Shown here in pieces: positions 1 to 8,878 of a DNA stretch of 64,000 nt. The notes under the pieces are model-generated. The model made no database searches and had not been told where the DNA came from. It worked only from the letters and a program-made list of their open reading frames with translations. Within the stretch, counting starts at the first letter, position 1. Every line of letters begins with the position of its first letter. The position numbers and the translations under genes are program-made. Source of the DNA: Pararhizobium antarcticum (GTDB taxonomy: Bacteria; Pseudomonadota; Alphaproteobacteria; Rhizobiales; Rhizobiaceae); assembly GCF_001885585.1 (NCBI RefSeq), contig NZ_LSRP01000140.1, positions 101,103 through 165,102 on the forward strand. The letters are read 5' to 3'.

Positions 1-464
1 AGGGGCGCTGCGACGGCACCCAGCGCCTTGCGTGCCTCTTCCGGTGCCAGCCGGACCTGCAGGCCGCGCTGCCCGCCATTGATATAGACCTTCTCTTCGG
101 AAAGAGCGGACAGCTCGATCGCCGTCGGCACCTGCTTTTTCTGCCCGAAGGGACTGATGCCGCCGACATGATAGCCCGTCAGCCGTTCGGCATCGGCGGG
201 TTTCATCATAGTGGCAGACTTGCCGCCAAAGGCCGCCGCCAGTTTCTTCATGCTGACTTCGTGATCCGACGGCACCACGACGCAGACCGGCTTGCCATCG
301 ACCTCGGCCATCAGCGTCTTCAGGACGCGGCAGGGATGCTCACCCAGCGCCTCGGCTGCGGCCATGCCGATGCGGTCTGCGGAGGGGTCGTAGTCATAGA
401 GGTGAACCGTGAAAGCGACGCCCGCCTTTGCCAGGAACTGGGTTGCGCGCGTGGTCTTCGACAT
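1..464 (-). CDS. ybaK: YbaK/EbsC-type Cys-tRNA(Pro) deacylase (partial, 3' end outside window)
   Basis: The reverse-strand reading begins MSKTTRATQFLAKAGV and continues through HLYDYDP, VVVPSDHEVSMKKLA and TGYHVGGISPFGQKK, which is the YbaK pattern; the GGISPFG segment belongs to the substrate pocket of this family. YbaK hydrolyses Cys-tRNA(Pro) made in error by prolyl-tRNA synthetase and acts in the cytoplasm. The 154 codons visible have no stop, so the C-terminus lies beyond the left edge; family members are about 160 residues, so little is missing. The ATG lies 7 bases after the stop of the ArsC-like gene, suggesting a shared transcript. Confidence 0.9.
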   Translation of the reverse strand, partial: MSKTTRATQFLAKAGVAFTVHLYDYDPSADRIGMAAAEALGEHPCRVLKTLMAEVDGKPVCVVVPSDHEVSMKKLAAAFGGKSATMMKPADAERLTGYHVGGISPFGQKKQVPTAIELSALSEEKVYINGGQRGLQVRLAPEEARKALGAVAAP

Positions 465-471
465 CGCCGCC

Positions 472-822
472 TCAGCCGCGCAGGCTTGTCTGATAGACAT
501 CCGGCTTGAAGCCGGCGAGCAGCGTGCCGTCTCCTTCGAGGATCGGGCGCTTGATCATCGAAGGCTGCGCCAGCATCAGCTCGATCGCCTTGCCACTATC
601 GAGATCAACTTTGGACGCCTCCGGCAAGGCGCGAAACGTGGTGCCGGAACGGTTGAGCACGGTTTCCCAGCCCAGCTTTTCCACCCAGCGCTCCAGATCG
701 GCCCGGTCGACGCCACGCGCCTTGTAGTCGTGGAAATCATAGGCGACGTCATGAGCCTCCAGCCAGAGGCGGGCCTTCTTCATCGTGTCGCAGGTCTTGA
801 TGCCGTAGATCGTCACGCCCAT
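472..822 (-). CDS. ArsC/Spx-family reductase-like protein (YffB type)
   Basis: A 116-residue thioredoxin-fold protein. It opens MGVTIYGIKTCDTMKKA, so only one cysteine is present at the active-site position of ArsC-type enzymes (CxxM instead of CxxC). The later LEAHDVAYDFHDYKARG and SMIKRPILE segments are typical of the YffB/ArsC-like subgroup, including the RP motif near the C-terminus. Family knowledge suggests a glutathione-dependent thiol reductase; a real arsenate reductase role is not supported because no ars genes are nearby. It probably forms an operon with the downstream ybaK. Confidence 0.85.
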   Translation of the reverse strand: MGVTIYGIKTCDTMKKARLWLEAHDVAYDFHDYKARGVDRADLERWVEKLGWETVLNRSGTTFRALPEASKVDLDSGKAIELMLAQPSMIKRPILEGDGTLLAGFKPDVYQTSLRG

Positions 823-910
823 GGATGCCCCGTCTGCTGTCCGCCAAGATAGTGTCGGGCATGCATAGCGCCGGATGGGCAGGGAGAAAAGAGCAAGCCG
901 CCGGGAATGA

Positions 911-1588
911 TCAGGTCAGCCCCGCATAACGGCCGGGCCGGTGGTTGATCGCCAGGATCATGTTGACGATCACGGCGCTCAGAACCGACAGGACGAGGTT
1001 TTGCGGGGCGATGACGAAAAACGCTGCAGCGAGAATCGACAGATCGACGGCAAGCTGGAAATAACCGGCGCGGATGCCGAATTTTTCCTGCAGGAAAATC
1101 GCCAGAATATTGATGCCGCCAAGCCCGGTGCGATGCCGGAACAGGACGAGCAGCCCGCAACCCGCCAGACAGCCACCCATCACGGCTGCGAATACAGGAT
1201 CGAGCGTGGCGAAACTCGCCCATCCTGTCATCAGCCGCGAAAAAAGCGAAACAAGACTGACGGCGGCAAAGGTGCGCAGCGCAAACGACCACCCCAGACG
1301 CTTCACCGCCAGCACATAGAACGGCAGGTTGACGAGCGAGAAGATGATCCAGAAATGCACTCCGGTGATGTACTGGAGCAAAAGCGCCAGCCCCGCCGTG
1401 CTGCCAGCGAGGAGCACGGCCTTGGTGTAGATCACCATGCCGAAGGAAACGAACAGCGTGCCGAGCAGAATGGCCAGCACGTCCTCGTAGAGCCTGTGGC
1501 GCTCGCCGGTTTCCGTCACGCCTTTCGCGGGGCTATCGAGGGGCTCGGCTGAGCGGGTGGTCTCTGCGGTCTGATCCTGGAGGGCCAT
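911..1588 (-). CDS. YitT family inner-membrane protein (DUF161)
   Basis: A 225-residue protein with a polar N-terminus of about 35 residues followed by five to six hydrophobic segments (starting near AILLGTLFVSFGMVIY). The GSTAGLALLLQYITG and RHRTGLGGINILAIF segments are recognisable YitT/DUF161 features; the C-terminal cytoplasmic DUF2179 domain found in Firmicute members is absent, as in short proteobacterial members. Function is unknown in this family. The stop of the upstream aminotransferase is 2 bases before the ATG region on the same strand, so the two are probably co-transcribed. The 88-base spacer after it holds no gene. Confidence 0.85.
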   Translation of the reverse strand: MALQDQTAETTRSAEPLDSPAKGVTETGERHRLYEDVLAILLGTLFVSFGMVIYTKAVLLAGSTAGLALLLQYITGVHFWIIFSLVNLPFYVLAVKRLGWSFALRTFAAVSLVSLFSRLMTGWASFATLDPVFAAVMGGCLAGCGLLVLFRHRTGLGGINILAIFLQEKFGIRAGYFQLAVDLSILAAAFFVIAPQNLVLSVLSAVIVNMILAINHRPGRYAGLT

Positions 1589-1590
1589 CG

Positions 1591-2757
1591 TCAGAGCGCC
1601 ACGAAGGTGGCGACGACGGCATCGACATCGCTGGTCTTCAGGCCGGCGATATTGATGCGCCCGGAGGTGGGCATGTAGATGCCGTGTTCGGCCCGCAGAC
1701 GCAGCACCTCCGCCTCGCTCAGCGGCAGCAGGGAGAACATGCCTTCCTGGTGCGCCATTGCGGCGAGCGCCGGCCAGCGCCCTTTCAGCCCTTCTGCCAG
1801 CCCGCGGCGGATGCCCTGGATGCGGCCGCGCATGCCGTCGAGTTCAAGCGTCCAGTCGGCCTTGAGGGCCTCGTTCTCCAGAATACCCCGAACGACAGCA
1901 GCGCCATGATCCGGCGGCATCGAATAGCTGATGCGGGCAAGGGCGGCCAGATTGGAGCGGGCGGTATCGGCCAGAGCCTGCGACGGTGCGACGGCGAAGA
2001 TCGCGCCGGTGCGCTCGCGGTAGAGCCCGAACGACTTGGAGGACGAGATTGCCACCAGCGCTTCCGGCACCGCAGCCAGCAGCAGCCGCAGGCCGGGCAC
2101 ATCCTCGTCGAGGCCGCGTCCGAAGCCCTGATAGGCAAGATCGACCAGCGGCAGCAGTCCACGTCGTTCGATGATCGTGGCAATGTCCTGCCATTGCTCG
2201 GATGTCAGCACACCGCCCGTCGGATTGTGGCAACTGGCATGCAGGAGAACGGCATCGCCGGGATTGGCCGCTTCCAGCGCCTCGGTCATCCGGTCGAACA
2301 GGACTGCCTGCGACGGCACGTCGAAGAAAGGATAAGAAATGATTTCGAGCCCGGCGGCCCGGCAGATGCTGGCATGGTTGGGCCATGTCGGCAGGCCGAG
2401 CAGGATGCGCCTGACGCCCATGCCGTGGAGGAGATCGGCGGCCAGCCGCAAGGCGCCGGACCCGCCCGGCGTCTGCACGCCGGCAACCGCACGACCCTGG
2501 CTGTTGCCGCCGGTGAGTGACCAGAGCAGCTCGAGATAGGCGGGATCGCCTTCCGGCCCGATATAGGATTTCGTCTGCTGCGTCTCCAGAAGCGCCGTCT
2601 CGGCCGCCTTCACTGCCCGGAAGATCGGCGTTGCACCGGTCTCGTCCCGATAGACGCCGACGCCGAGATCGATCTTGCCGGGTCGCCCGTCCTGCCGGAA
2701 CAGGCCAATCAAAGCGAGCAAGGGATCATCGGGCTGGCGGGCGAGCAAATCGAACAT
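1591..2757 (-). CDS. Aromatic amino acid / aspartate aminotransferase (class I, TyrB/AspC type)
   Basis: 388 residues from the ATG at 2757 (MFDLLARQPDDPLLAL), chosen because AGGAA lies just upstream; a longer frame reaching 2847 has no good ribosome site and lacks similarity. Family marks: IDLGVGVYRDETG, SYIGPEGDPAYL, LHASCHNPTGGVL (the PLP ring Asp/Asn region) and ISSSKSFGLYRERTGA carrying the Schiff-base lysine. The enzyme transfers amino groups between aromatic or acidic amino acids and 2-oxoglutarate. It is divergent from an Lrp/AsnC regulator whose operator-like repeats fill the spacer, so regulation by that protein and its amino-acid ligand is likely. Exact substrate cannot be read from sequence. 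Confidence 0.9.
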   Translation of the reverse strand: MFDLLARQPDDPLLALIGLFRQDGRPGKIDLGVGVYRDETGATPIFRAVKAAETALLETQQTKSYIGPEGDPAYLELLWSLTGGNSQGRAVAGVQTPGGSGALRLAADLLHGMGVRRILLGLPTWPNHASICRAAGLEIISYPFFDVPSQAVLFDRMTEALEAANPGDAVLLHASCHNPTGGVLTSEQWQDIATIIERRGLLPLVDLAYQGFGRGLDEDVPGLRLLLAAVPEALVAISSSKSFGLYRERTGAIFAVAPSQALADTARSNLAALARISYSMPPDHGAAVVRGILENEALKADWTLELDGMRGRIQGIRRGLAEGLKGRWPALAAMAHQEGMFSLLPLSEAEVLRLRAEHGIYMPTSGRINIAGLKTSDVDAVVATFVAL

Positions 2758-2850
2758 GAAAGGGTTCCTGAGAGCGGGTTGAGAACAAACACTGGGAATG
2801 ACAGGCAATATCCCCCGGCATCGCCCCAGGCGCAATCTACAGGACATGAA

Positions 2851-2939
2851 TGCGCAAAATCGCTTATGAATTTGCGCTTTTCTCTGCCTTGGCTTCTATA
2901 TAATTGCTAGTCTAGCAAAAAATCATGCATGTTTTTGCG
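2851..2939. promoter_or_regulatory. Nested inverted repeats between aminotransferase and Lrp regulator (candidate Lrp operator)
   Basis: Three dyads with related TTGC/GCAA ends lie in under 90 bases: GCGCAAA (2852-2858) with TTTGCGC (2871-2877); the perfect TTGCTAG-T-CTAGCAA (2904-2918); and GCAAAAA (2915-2921) with TTTTTGC (2932-2938) around ATGCAT. A TATAAT at 2899-2904 facing the regulator abuts the middle dyad. Lrp/AsnC proteins usually bind several phased sites in such divergent spacers, so autoregulation plus control of the aminotransferase is the natural inference. Confidence 0.6.
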
Positions 2940-2968
2940 TGAAGTCAATTCAAACTGGAAAGCCGCCG

Positions 2969-3442
2969 ATGGACCCCGCAGTAAACATCGAGATCGATGC
3001 CGTCGACCGGCGGATCATCCGGCTTTTGATCGAGGATGCCTCGCGCAGCAACAACGAACTGGCCGAGAAGGTCGGGTTATCGCCGGCGCCCCTGTCGCGG
3101 CGGCTGGCGCGGCTCTACGCCACCGGGATTATCCGTCAGACCGTGCTGGTCGATCCGAAGGCGGCGGGGCTGGGTTTCCAGGCCTTTCTGGAGGTGACGC
3201 TGGAGCGCACGGTGACCAAGGTCGCCCAGCGCTTCATCGAACAGGTCAGCCGCATGCCGGAGGTCGTCGAATGCCATACGGTGGCTGGCGATTTCGACTT
3301 CCTGCTGAAGATCGCTGTGCGTGATGTCGGCGACTACAAGCGGTTGCTCTGGGTCGAGTTCGACAAGATCGCCGAGATCAAGACGCTGCGCTCGACGATC
3401 CTGCTCGACAGCCCGAAATTCGAGGCCGGCGCCCTGCCCTGA
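2969..3442 (+). CDS. Lrp/AsnC family transcriptional regulator
   Basis: 157 residues from ATG 2969, which has GGAAAG about 8 bases upstream; an in-frame GTG at 2939 would add ten residues but lacks a ribosome site and lies inside the last operator-like dyad. The N-terminal helix-turn-helix reads DRRIIRLLIEDASRSNNELA and VGLSPAPLSRRLARL. The C-terminal RAM/Lrp ligand domain begins near FLEVTLERT and includes VVECHTVAGDFDFLLKI. Lrp-type proteins act as octamers or dimers sensing amino acids. The divergent aminotransferase is the obvious target. It converges with the hydrolase gene that ends at 3464. Confidence 0.92.
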   Translation: MDPAVNIEIDAVDRRIIRLLIEDASRSNNELAEKVGLSPAPLSRRLARLYATGIIRQTVLVDPKAAGLGFQAFLEVTLERTVTKVAQRFIEQVSRMPEVVECHTVAGDFDFLLKIAVRDVGDYKRLLWVEFDKIAEIKTLRSTILLDSPKFEAGALP

Positions 3443-3463
3443 CCAAAGGCTGGCCCGGCAAGT

Positions 3464-4525
3464 TCAGTCTTCCAGCGCTCCGGGCTTGCGGCCGGCCCTG
3501 GTTTTTTCGTGGCAGAGGATCTTCATCAGATCGGCGCGCCGGCGGGCAAAGCGCGTCGAAACCCGGGTAACAATCAGCCCGGCCTGCGGTGCCATGACAT
3601 CGATCACGCCATTTTCCATGCCGGGGTGAGTGAGGATGGTTGCCAGAAGGTCACCCTCCTCGACACGGTCGCCGAGGCTTTTGTGAAACAGGACGGCGCC
3701 CGGCTGCGGGGCGCGGATCATCTCGATATTGTCGAGCGGCAGCGCCTGGCCCTTGAAATCGCCGACGGGCGTAGCCTCGCCTGTGACGGCGCCACGGGCT
3801 GCGAGAAAATTCCAGAGCCCCTCCGCATCGGCCTTGGCCATCTCAGGCGTGACGTCGCGCATCCCGCGCAACTCGAGCGTCACCGCAAGCCGACCCGGCA
3901 ACTGCGTCCTGCGCTCACCCGCGATTTCATGCTTCCACGCATGACCGACGGCTTCCTCGAAGGCCGAACTTTCACCGTCCGAAAGGAAGACGGCCGCCAT
4001 GTCGAGTGCTGCGGCCAGATCGGATGCCTCCGGCCAGAAGGCATCGTCGATATAGGCATATTGCAGGGATTCGTCATCGCAATGCAGGTCGAGCACGAGA
4101 TCCGCACCAAGCGCCATGTGCAGCAATTGCCGCTTCAATTGCTCGGTCGCCGTATAACGATCGAGATCGTCAAGCAACGTGTCGCGTTCACCAAGAGCGA
4201 TCAACGGGAAATCGCGGTTGAAATTGGTGCGCGAACCCAGATCAAAACGGCCCTGCATCTCGCCAAAATGCGATTGCGCGGCCCCGATCGGATTGGCGTG
4301 CGGCACGATGGTGATATCGCTGCAAACCGCGCCAGCGGCCTCGGCCCGGCGCAGCCGATCGCAAAGGAAATGCAGGAGCGCCGTGCCGGGCAATTCACCG
4401 GAGTGCAGCGCTGCCTGCATATAGATTTTAGGAGCCTTCGGATCGCGGCCCTTGAACCGGAGAACCGGCAGCCGCCATTCGATACCGGGCGTATCGCCCG
4501 GGAGGATGATTTCGGAGATGTCCAT
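3464..4525 (-). CDS. Succinylglutamate desuccinylase/aspartoacylase-family zinc hydrolase
   Basis: 353 residues from ATG 4525 (MDISEIILPGDTPGIEW), preceded by AAAGGCGGG. Zinc-site marks: ALHSGELPG (HxxE), then LVLDLHCDDES (second His). NFNRDF and ANPIG are also typical of the family. The C-terminal part (APQPGAVLFHKSLGDRVEEGDLLATI) resembles a biotinyl-lipoyl-like barrel common in this subgroup. These enzymes deacylate N-acyl amino acids or related amides; the real substrate is unknown. A longer in-frame reading to 4690 overlaps the neighbouring gene and looks spurious. No operon partner is evident apart from the 2H phosphoesterase 88 bases upstream. Confidence 0.85.
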   Translation of the reverse strand: MDISEIILPGDTPGIEWRLPVLRFKGRDPKAPKIYMQAALHSGELPGTALLHFLCDRLRRAEAAGAVCSDITIVPHANPIGAAQSHFGEMQGRFDLGSRTNFNRDFPLIALGERDTLLDDLDRYTATEQLKRQLLHMALGADLVLDLHCDDESLQYAYIDDAFWPEASDLAAALDMAAVFLSDGESSAFEEAVGHAWKHEIAGERRTQLPGRLAVTLELRGMRDVTPEMAKADAEGLWNFLAARGAVTGEATPVGDFKGQALPLDNIEMIRAPQPGAVLFHKSLGDRVEEGDLLATILTHPGMENGVIDVMAPQAGLIVTRVSTRFARRRADLMKILCHEKTRAGRKPGALED

Positions 4526-4613
4526 GTGACCCGCCTTTGCTTCTGTCCCGCGCTTATGCGGGTTGGCTGGAGACGATGCAAGATCTTCGGAACGCCCCGC
4601 TCCGTCGATCCCG

Positions 4614-5264
4614 TCACCCCAGCAAGGGCCAGCGCCCGAGATATTCATGGTCATTGCACCCGACAAGACTGTGGACCAGCACGAACTCACGCACGGTCCA
4701 GGAAACGGGTTCGATCAGTTCCCGCTCCGCAATCGTCGCGCCGTCATGAAGCAACGTCATATGCGGCTTGAAACGCGGATTGTAGGAGAAGATCAGACCA
4801 GCACTCCACATTTCCTTTGCCAGTTGCACATGAAGATCCATCATTTCCTCGCTGCGCACCGCACTGGTCAGCACCAGAGGCTGGGCATAGCCTGTCTGGA
4901 AACTCATGATCCGGTCGAAGCTGATCTCGAAGGGCATGGCCCGGACCGCCGACATGGCCTGGCTCACTGTCGAGACCACATCGTCCGGCAGCTGGGTGTA
5001 GGCGCCGATGGCATTCAGCGCGACATGCATCTTGCGATGCGGGCGCACCTCGCGCGAGAGGTCGTACTCGACAGCCGCATGCCGGCCGATCTCGACCGCC
5101 TGACAGGCCGTATCCCGTTCGGGCACGACGGCCAGGAACAGGTTGCTCCTGACGCTTTCGTCGAATTTTCGCGAGCGCAATCCGGCGGCATCGCCAAAGG
5201 CAAACGATGGCTGGTGAACGCGCACGACTTCATTCCCGGCTTTTCCAAGCATGGCAGACCTCAT
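4614..5264 (-). CDS. 2H phosphoesterase superfamily protein (LigT / 2'-5' RNA ligase type)
   Basis: 212 or 216 residues: ATG 5264 or, more likely, ATG 5252, which has GAGG six bases upstream. Two catalytic histidine motifs are visible, KMHVALNAIG near residue 80 and KPHMTLLHDG near residue 169; the first is HxAL rather than the usual HxTL. Members cleave or open 2',3'-cyclic phosphates and 2'-5' linkages in RNA. No other RNA-repair gene is adjacent. An alphaproteobacterial LexA box sits immediately upstream of its likely promoter, so expression in the SOS response is inferred. It could share read-through into the downstream hydrolase gene. Confidence 0.82.
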   Translation of the reverse strand: MRSAMLGKAGNEVVRVHQPSFAFGDAAGLRSRKFDESVRSNLFLAVVPERDTACQAVEIGRHAAVEYDLSREVRPHRKMHVALNAIGAYTQLPDDVVSTVSQAMSAVRAMPFEISFDRIMSFQTGYAQPLVLTSAVRSEEMMDLHVQLAKEMWSAGLIFSYNPRFKPHMTLLHDGATIAERELIEPVSWTVREFVLVHSLVGCNDHEYLGRWPLLG

Positions 5265-5282
5265 CTCTTTCTGGATGTCCTA

Positions 5283-5325
5283 GGTATAGCCGAGTCGGCG
5301 TTTTGATCAAGAACAAAAACAGAAC
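5283..5325 (-). promoter_or_regulatory. LexA (SOS) box and promoter of the 2H phosphoesterase gene
   Basis: GAAC at 5311-5314 and 5322-5325 are separated by exactly seven bases (AAAAACA), matching the alphaproteobacterial LexA direct repeat GAAC-N7-GAAC. On the minus strand a -35-like TTGATC (5310-5305) directly abuts the box and a -10-like TATACC (5288-5283) follows after 16 bases. Bound LexA would block polymerase. No experimental support is available here. Confidence 0.65.
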
Positions 5326-5542
5326 ATTGTGAATTTATTCCCAGGAAGAATACGCATTATCGGTCCTGGAAAACCTCATCACGCACTGGAAGGCGTCCCC
5401 GAAATGGCGCAAGGACCGGTGCGACGACAGCCCCGAAAATACAATCGGATGTTAACAGGCCGGTAACGGACACCACCTACATTAGAGGCACAGCAACTAG
5501 AACGTCACAGCGTGATATTGCGCAGGAAGCGGGAGTGGTTCG

Positions 5543-6790
5543 GTGTCCGACGGCAGCAGCATGGAGGGCGGGTTGATCCCACAGGACGATGCTCACGCCC
5601 TGTTGCAGGCAACGGTCGACAATTTTCCGGGTGGCATCTGCGTTCTCGACGCCAATCTGGTGATGCTCCTGACCAATCGCCGCTTCTATGAACTTCTGGA
5701 TCTCTCGCAAACCATGTTTCCGGCTGGTTCGAATATCGAGGATGTATTTCGCTACAACGCCCGCAGAGGCGAATATGGCCCCGGAGAACCCGAGGAGAAG
5801 GTCCGGGCGCGCGTCAGCCATGTCCGCAGCTTTCAGGAGCATTGCTTCGACCGCGAGGTCGGCACCGGTCTCGTTCTGGAAATGCGATCGGCGCCGAAGC
5901 CGGGTGGTGGCAGTATCCTGACCTATCTCGACGTGACGCTGAAACGGCGGGCGGAGCAGGATATCATCAAACACAAGGAAACGCTTGAAAACCTGGTCTC
6001 CGAGCGCACGGGCGAAATCGGTCGTCAGGCGGAGGAACTGCAGCGCCTGCTGGACCAGGAACGGCACATCAACGAACTCCAGCGTCAGTTCGTGACCATG
6101 ACGTCGCACGAGTTCAGGACGCCGCTGGCGATCATCGACGGGGCTGCACAGAGGCTGCAACGGCGCAAGGATCAAATGACAAGCGATTTCGCGGCCGAAA
6201 AGGCCGGCCTGATCCGTGGTGCCGTTTCGCGGATGGTCGATCTGATGGAGAGCTTTCTGTCGGCAGGTCGGATCGAGCATGGCCGCATGTTCTACGACTT
6301 CCGGCCGTGCTCGTTGCGGGCGATCGTCGAACATTGCGTGCTGCGGCAGAAATCGATCGGCAGCTTTCATCACTTCAAGGTGGATCTGAGCGAACTCCCG
6401 CCGATTGTCGTTGCCGACACCGCCGCCATAGAGCAGGTTTTCACGAACCTGATTTCCAATGCCGTCAAATATGCGCCGACATCGCCGGAAATTCACATCT
6501 GTGGATCCATGGAAAACAGTTCCGCCTGTGTCTCGATCCGGGACCACGGCGTTGGCATCGATCCCGAGGATCTGCCGAAGATGTTCCAGCGCTATTTCAG
6601 GGCGCGAAGTTCGACGGGCATCGCCGGAACGGGGATTGGCCTCAATCTGGTGAAGCAGATTGTCGAGGCGCATGCCGGACAGATCAGGCTCGAGAGCCGG
6701 AAAAACGAGGGCAGCACGTTCACTGTCGTCCTTCCGATCAACACCATAATGCCCAAGGTCGACGGGTTCGACCAGGCGACAACAGGCTAG
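5543..6790 (+). CDS. Soluble PAS-domain sensor histidine kinase
   Basis: 415 residues from GTG 5543 (GGGAG seven bases upstream); ATG 5561 is an alternative. Domains: PAS-like domain about 15-130 (LLQATVDNFPGGICVLDANL), coiled coil about 134-182, HisKA with H189 in TSHEFRTPL, and a HATPase_c domain with NLISNAVKYA (N box), RDHGVGIDPEDLP (G1) and GTGIGLNLVK (G2). There are no membrane segments, so it should sense a cytoplasmic cue. The response regulator gene starts three bases after its stop. The upstream spacer (5326-5542) has no other gene. The signal is unknown. Confidence 0.9.
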   Translation: MSDGSSMEGGLIPQDDAHALLQATVDNFPGGICVLDANLVMLLTNRRFYELLDLSQTMFPAGSNIEDVFRYNARRGEYGPGEPEEKVRARVSHVRSFQEHCFDREVGTGLVLEMRSAPKPGGGSILTYLDVTLKRRAEQDIIKHKETLENLVSERTGEIGRQAEELQRLLDQERHINELQRQFVTMTSHEFRTPLAIIDGAAQRLQRRKDQMTSDFAAEKAGLIRGAVSRMVDLMESFLSAGRIEHGRMFYDFRPCSLRAIVEHCVLRQKSIGSFHHFKVDLSELPPIVVADTAAIEQVFTNLISNAVKYAPTSPEIHICGSMENSSACVSIRDHGVGIDPEDLPKMFQRYFRARSSTGIAGTGIGLNLVKQIVEAHAGQIRLESRKNEGSTFTVVLPINTIMPKVDGFDQATTG

Positions 6791-6792
6791 AC

Positions 6793-7194
6793 ATGATCAC
6801 CATTCTTTGCGTTGAAGACGAAGACGACATCCGGGGCCTGTTGATCGAGGAAATCAGGGATAGCGGATTCAATACGCTGGAAGCCGCCAATGGCCGGCAG
6901 GCTCTGGATATCATCATCAGCAAATGGCCTGACATCGTCGTTTGCGATATCACCATGCCCGAACTCGACGGCCATCAGTTGTTCGCGGAAATCCAGATGC
7001 ACCACGAAGAGCTGTCGAATATCCGGTTCATCTTCCTGACGGCGCTGAGCGACAAGGAAAACATGATCACAGCCCTGAAAGCCGGCGCTGCCGACTATCT
7101 GACCAAACCCGTCGACTTCGACCTGCTGATGGCGAAGATCCAGGGCTGCGTTTCGCGGCTGGAAAGCGACAGGCGAACGGGGCGGGGATTCTGA
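6793..7194 (+). CDS. Single-domain response regulator (CheY-like)
   Basis: 133 residues beginning MITILCVEDEDDIRG, with phosphoacceptor D52 in VVCDITMPELDG, the T/A switch in IFLTALSDKENM and the conserved lysine in DYLTKPVDFD. No output domain follows, so it works by protein contact or as a phosphorelay intermediate. It begins 3 bases after the kinase stop codon, so it is the cognate partner of that PAS kinase. It converges at 13 bases with guaA; no terminator hairpin fits between them. Confidence 0.92.
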   Translation: MITILCVEDEDDIRGLLIEEIRDSGFNTLEAANGRQALDIIISKWPDIVVCDITMPELDGHQLFAEIQMHHEELSNIRFIFLTALSDKENMITALKAGAADYLTKPVDFDLLMAKIQGCVSRLESDRRTGRGF

Positions 7195-7207
7195 CAGGAA
7201 CCGCCGC

Positions 7208-8770
7208 TCATTCCCACTCGATCGTGCCGGGCGGCTTGCTCGTCACATCATAAACCACGCGGTTGATGCCGCGGACTTCGTTGATGATGCGGGTGGCGGC
7301 GCGCCCGAGGAATTCCATGTCGTAGTGATAGAAATCCGCCGTCATGCCATCGACGGAGGTCACGGCGCGCAGCGCGCAGACGAATTCATAAGTGCGGCCA
7401 TCGCCCATGACGCCGACCGTCTGCACCGGCAAAAGAACCGCGAAGGCCTGCCAGATCGCGTCGTAGAGGCCGGCCTTGCGGATCTCATCGAGATAGACGG
7501 CATCGGCTTCGCGCAGGATTTCGAGTTTTTCGCGGGTGATGCCGCCCGGGCAGCGGATGGCAAGGCCCGGTCCCGGGAAGGGATGGCGACCGATGAAACT
7601 GTCGGGCAGGCCGAGTTCCTTGCCGAGCACACGGACTTCATCCTTGAACAGTTCGCGCAAAGGCTCGACCAGCTGCATGTTCATGCGGGCCGGCAGGCCG
7701 CCGACATTGTGATGCGACTTGATGGTGACCGACGGGCCGCCGGTAAAGGAGACACTTTCGATCACGTCGGGATAGAGCGTGCCCTGGGCGAGGAAGTCGG
7801 CACCGCCGATCTTCTTGGCTTCGGCCTCGAAGACGTCGATAAACAGCCGACCAATGGTCTTGCGCTTGGTTTCCGGATCGCTCTCGCCTTCAAGCGCGTT
7901 GATGAACATGTCGGACGCATCGACATGCACGAGCTTGATATCGTAATGCTCGTTGAACATCTTGACGACATCGGCCGCCTCGTTCTTGCGCATCAGGCCA
8001 TGGTCGACGAGAATGCAGGTCAGCTGATCGCCGATCGCTTCATGAATGAGAAGGGCGGCCACCGAGGAATCGACGCCTCCCGACAGGCCGCAGATGACGC
8101 GCTTGTCGCCGACCTGCTTGCGGATGGCGGAAACTGCGTGTTCGCGATAGGCGGCCATCGTCCAATCGCCCTTCAGCCCGGCGATCTTCTGCACGAAATT
8201 GGCCAGCAGCTTGGCGCCGTCAGGCGTATGGACAACCTCGGGGTGGAACTGCACGGCATAGTACTTCTTCGCCTCATTGGCGATGCAGGCAAACGGCGCA
8301 TTGGCGGACGTGGCGACCACTTCAAAACCGTCCGGGATCGCGGTGACGCGGTCGCCATGGCTCATCCAGACCTGGTGACGCGACCCGACCGGCCAGACGC
8401 CGTCATAGAGCGCGCATTCCTTGGCGATCTCAATGAAGGCGCGGCCGAATTCGCGGTGATGCCCGGCCTCGACCGTGCCCCCCAACTGCTCGCAGATCGT
8501 CTGCTGGCCATAGCAGATGCCGAGGACCGGAAGACCGCTGTCGAAAACGATCTGCGGCGCGCGCGGCGAGCCGATGTCGAGCGTCGATGCGGGGCTGCCG
8601 GAGAGGATGATCGCCTTCGGCTTCAGGCGGTGGAAGCCCTCTTCCGAAGACTGGAACGGTACGATCTCGCAATAAATGCCGGTTTCGCGGACGCGCCGGG
8701 CGATCAGCTGCGTGACCTGGCTGCCGAAATCGATGATGAGAACGGTATCGGGATGGACTGTCTCGGTCAT
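7208..8770 (-). CDS. guaA: GMP synthase (glutamine-hydrolysing)
   Basis: 520 residues, the normal GuaA length. N-terminal class I glutamine amidotransferase: [16 protein letters not shown], then the nucleophile elbow [15 protein letters not shown], and [11 protein letters not shown] with the catalytic His. The ATP pyrophosphatase domain has the P-loop [13 protein letters not shown]. The C-terminal dimerisation domain ends [13 protein letters not shown], the standard GuaA terminus. The enzyme converts XMP to GMP using glutamine and ATP in the cytoplasm. It is transcribed towards the two-component pair and has its own 108-base leader. Confidence 0.98.
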   Translation of the reverse strand: MTETVHPDTVLIIDFGSQVTQLIARRVRETGIYCEIVPFQSSEEGFHRLKPKAIILSGSPASTLDIGSPRAPQIVFDSGLPVLGICYGQQTICEQLGGTVEAGHHREFGRAFIEIAKECALYDGVWPVGSRHQVWMSHGDRVTAIPDGFEVVATSANAPFACIANEAKKYYAVQFHPEVVHTPDGAKLLANFVQKIAGLKGDWTMAAYREHAVSAIRKQVGDKRVICGLSGGVDSSVAALLIHEAIGDQLTCILVDHGLMRKNEAADVVKMFNEHYDIKLVHVDASDMFINALEGESDPETKRKTIGRLFIDVFEAEAKKIGGADFLAQGTLYPDVIESVSFTGGPSVTIKSHHNVGGLPARMNMQLVEPLRELFKDEVRVLGKELGLPDSFIGRHPFPGPGLAIRCPGGITREKLEILREADAVYLDEIRKAGLYDAIWQAFAVLLPVQTVGVMGDGRTYEFVCALRAVTSVDGMTADFYHYDMEFLGRAATRIINEVRGINRVVYDVTSKPPGTIEWE

Positions 8771-8878
8771 GAAACGCTTCCGCTGGCTGGGATAATAAAT
8801 CGGGGGATCATGGCGAGCCTTTAATCAAAGCAGGCGCCAAGAGCAACAATTCAATTGCACCCGGACAATGTTTGCCGC

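Noticed and set aside
472..822. Arsenate reductase arsC
   Set aside because: CxxM rather than the full ArsC pattern and no arsenic genes nearby; kept as ArsC-like.
813..1292. 159-residue reading on the minus strand within the YitT gene
   Set aside because: Basic, Arg/Pro-rich composition in another frame of a GC-rich real gene; no family marks.
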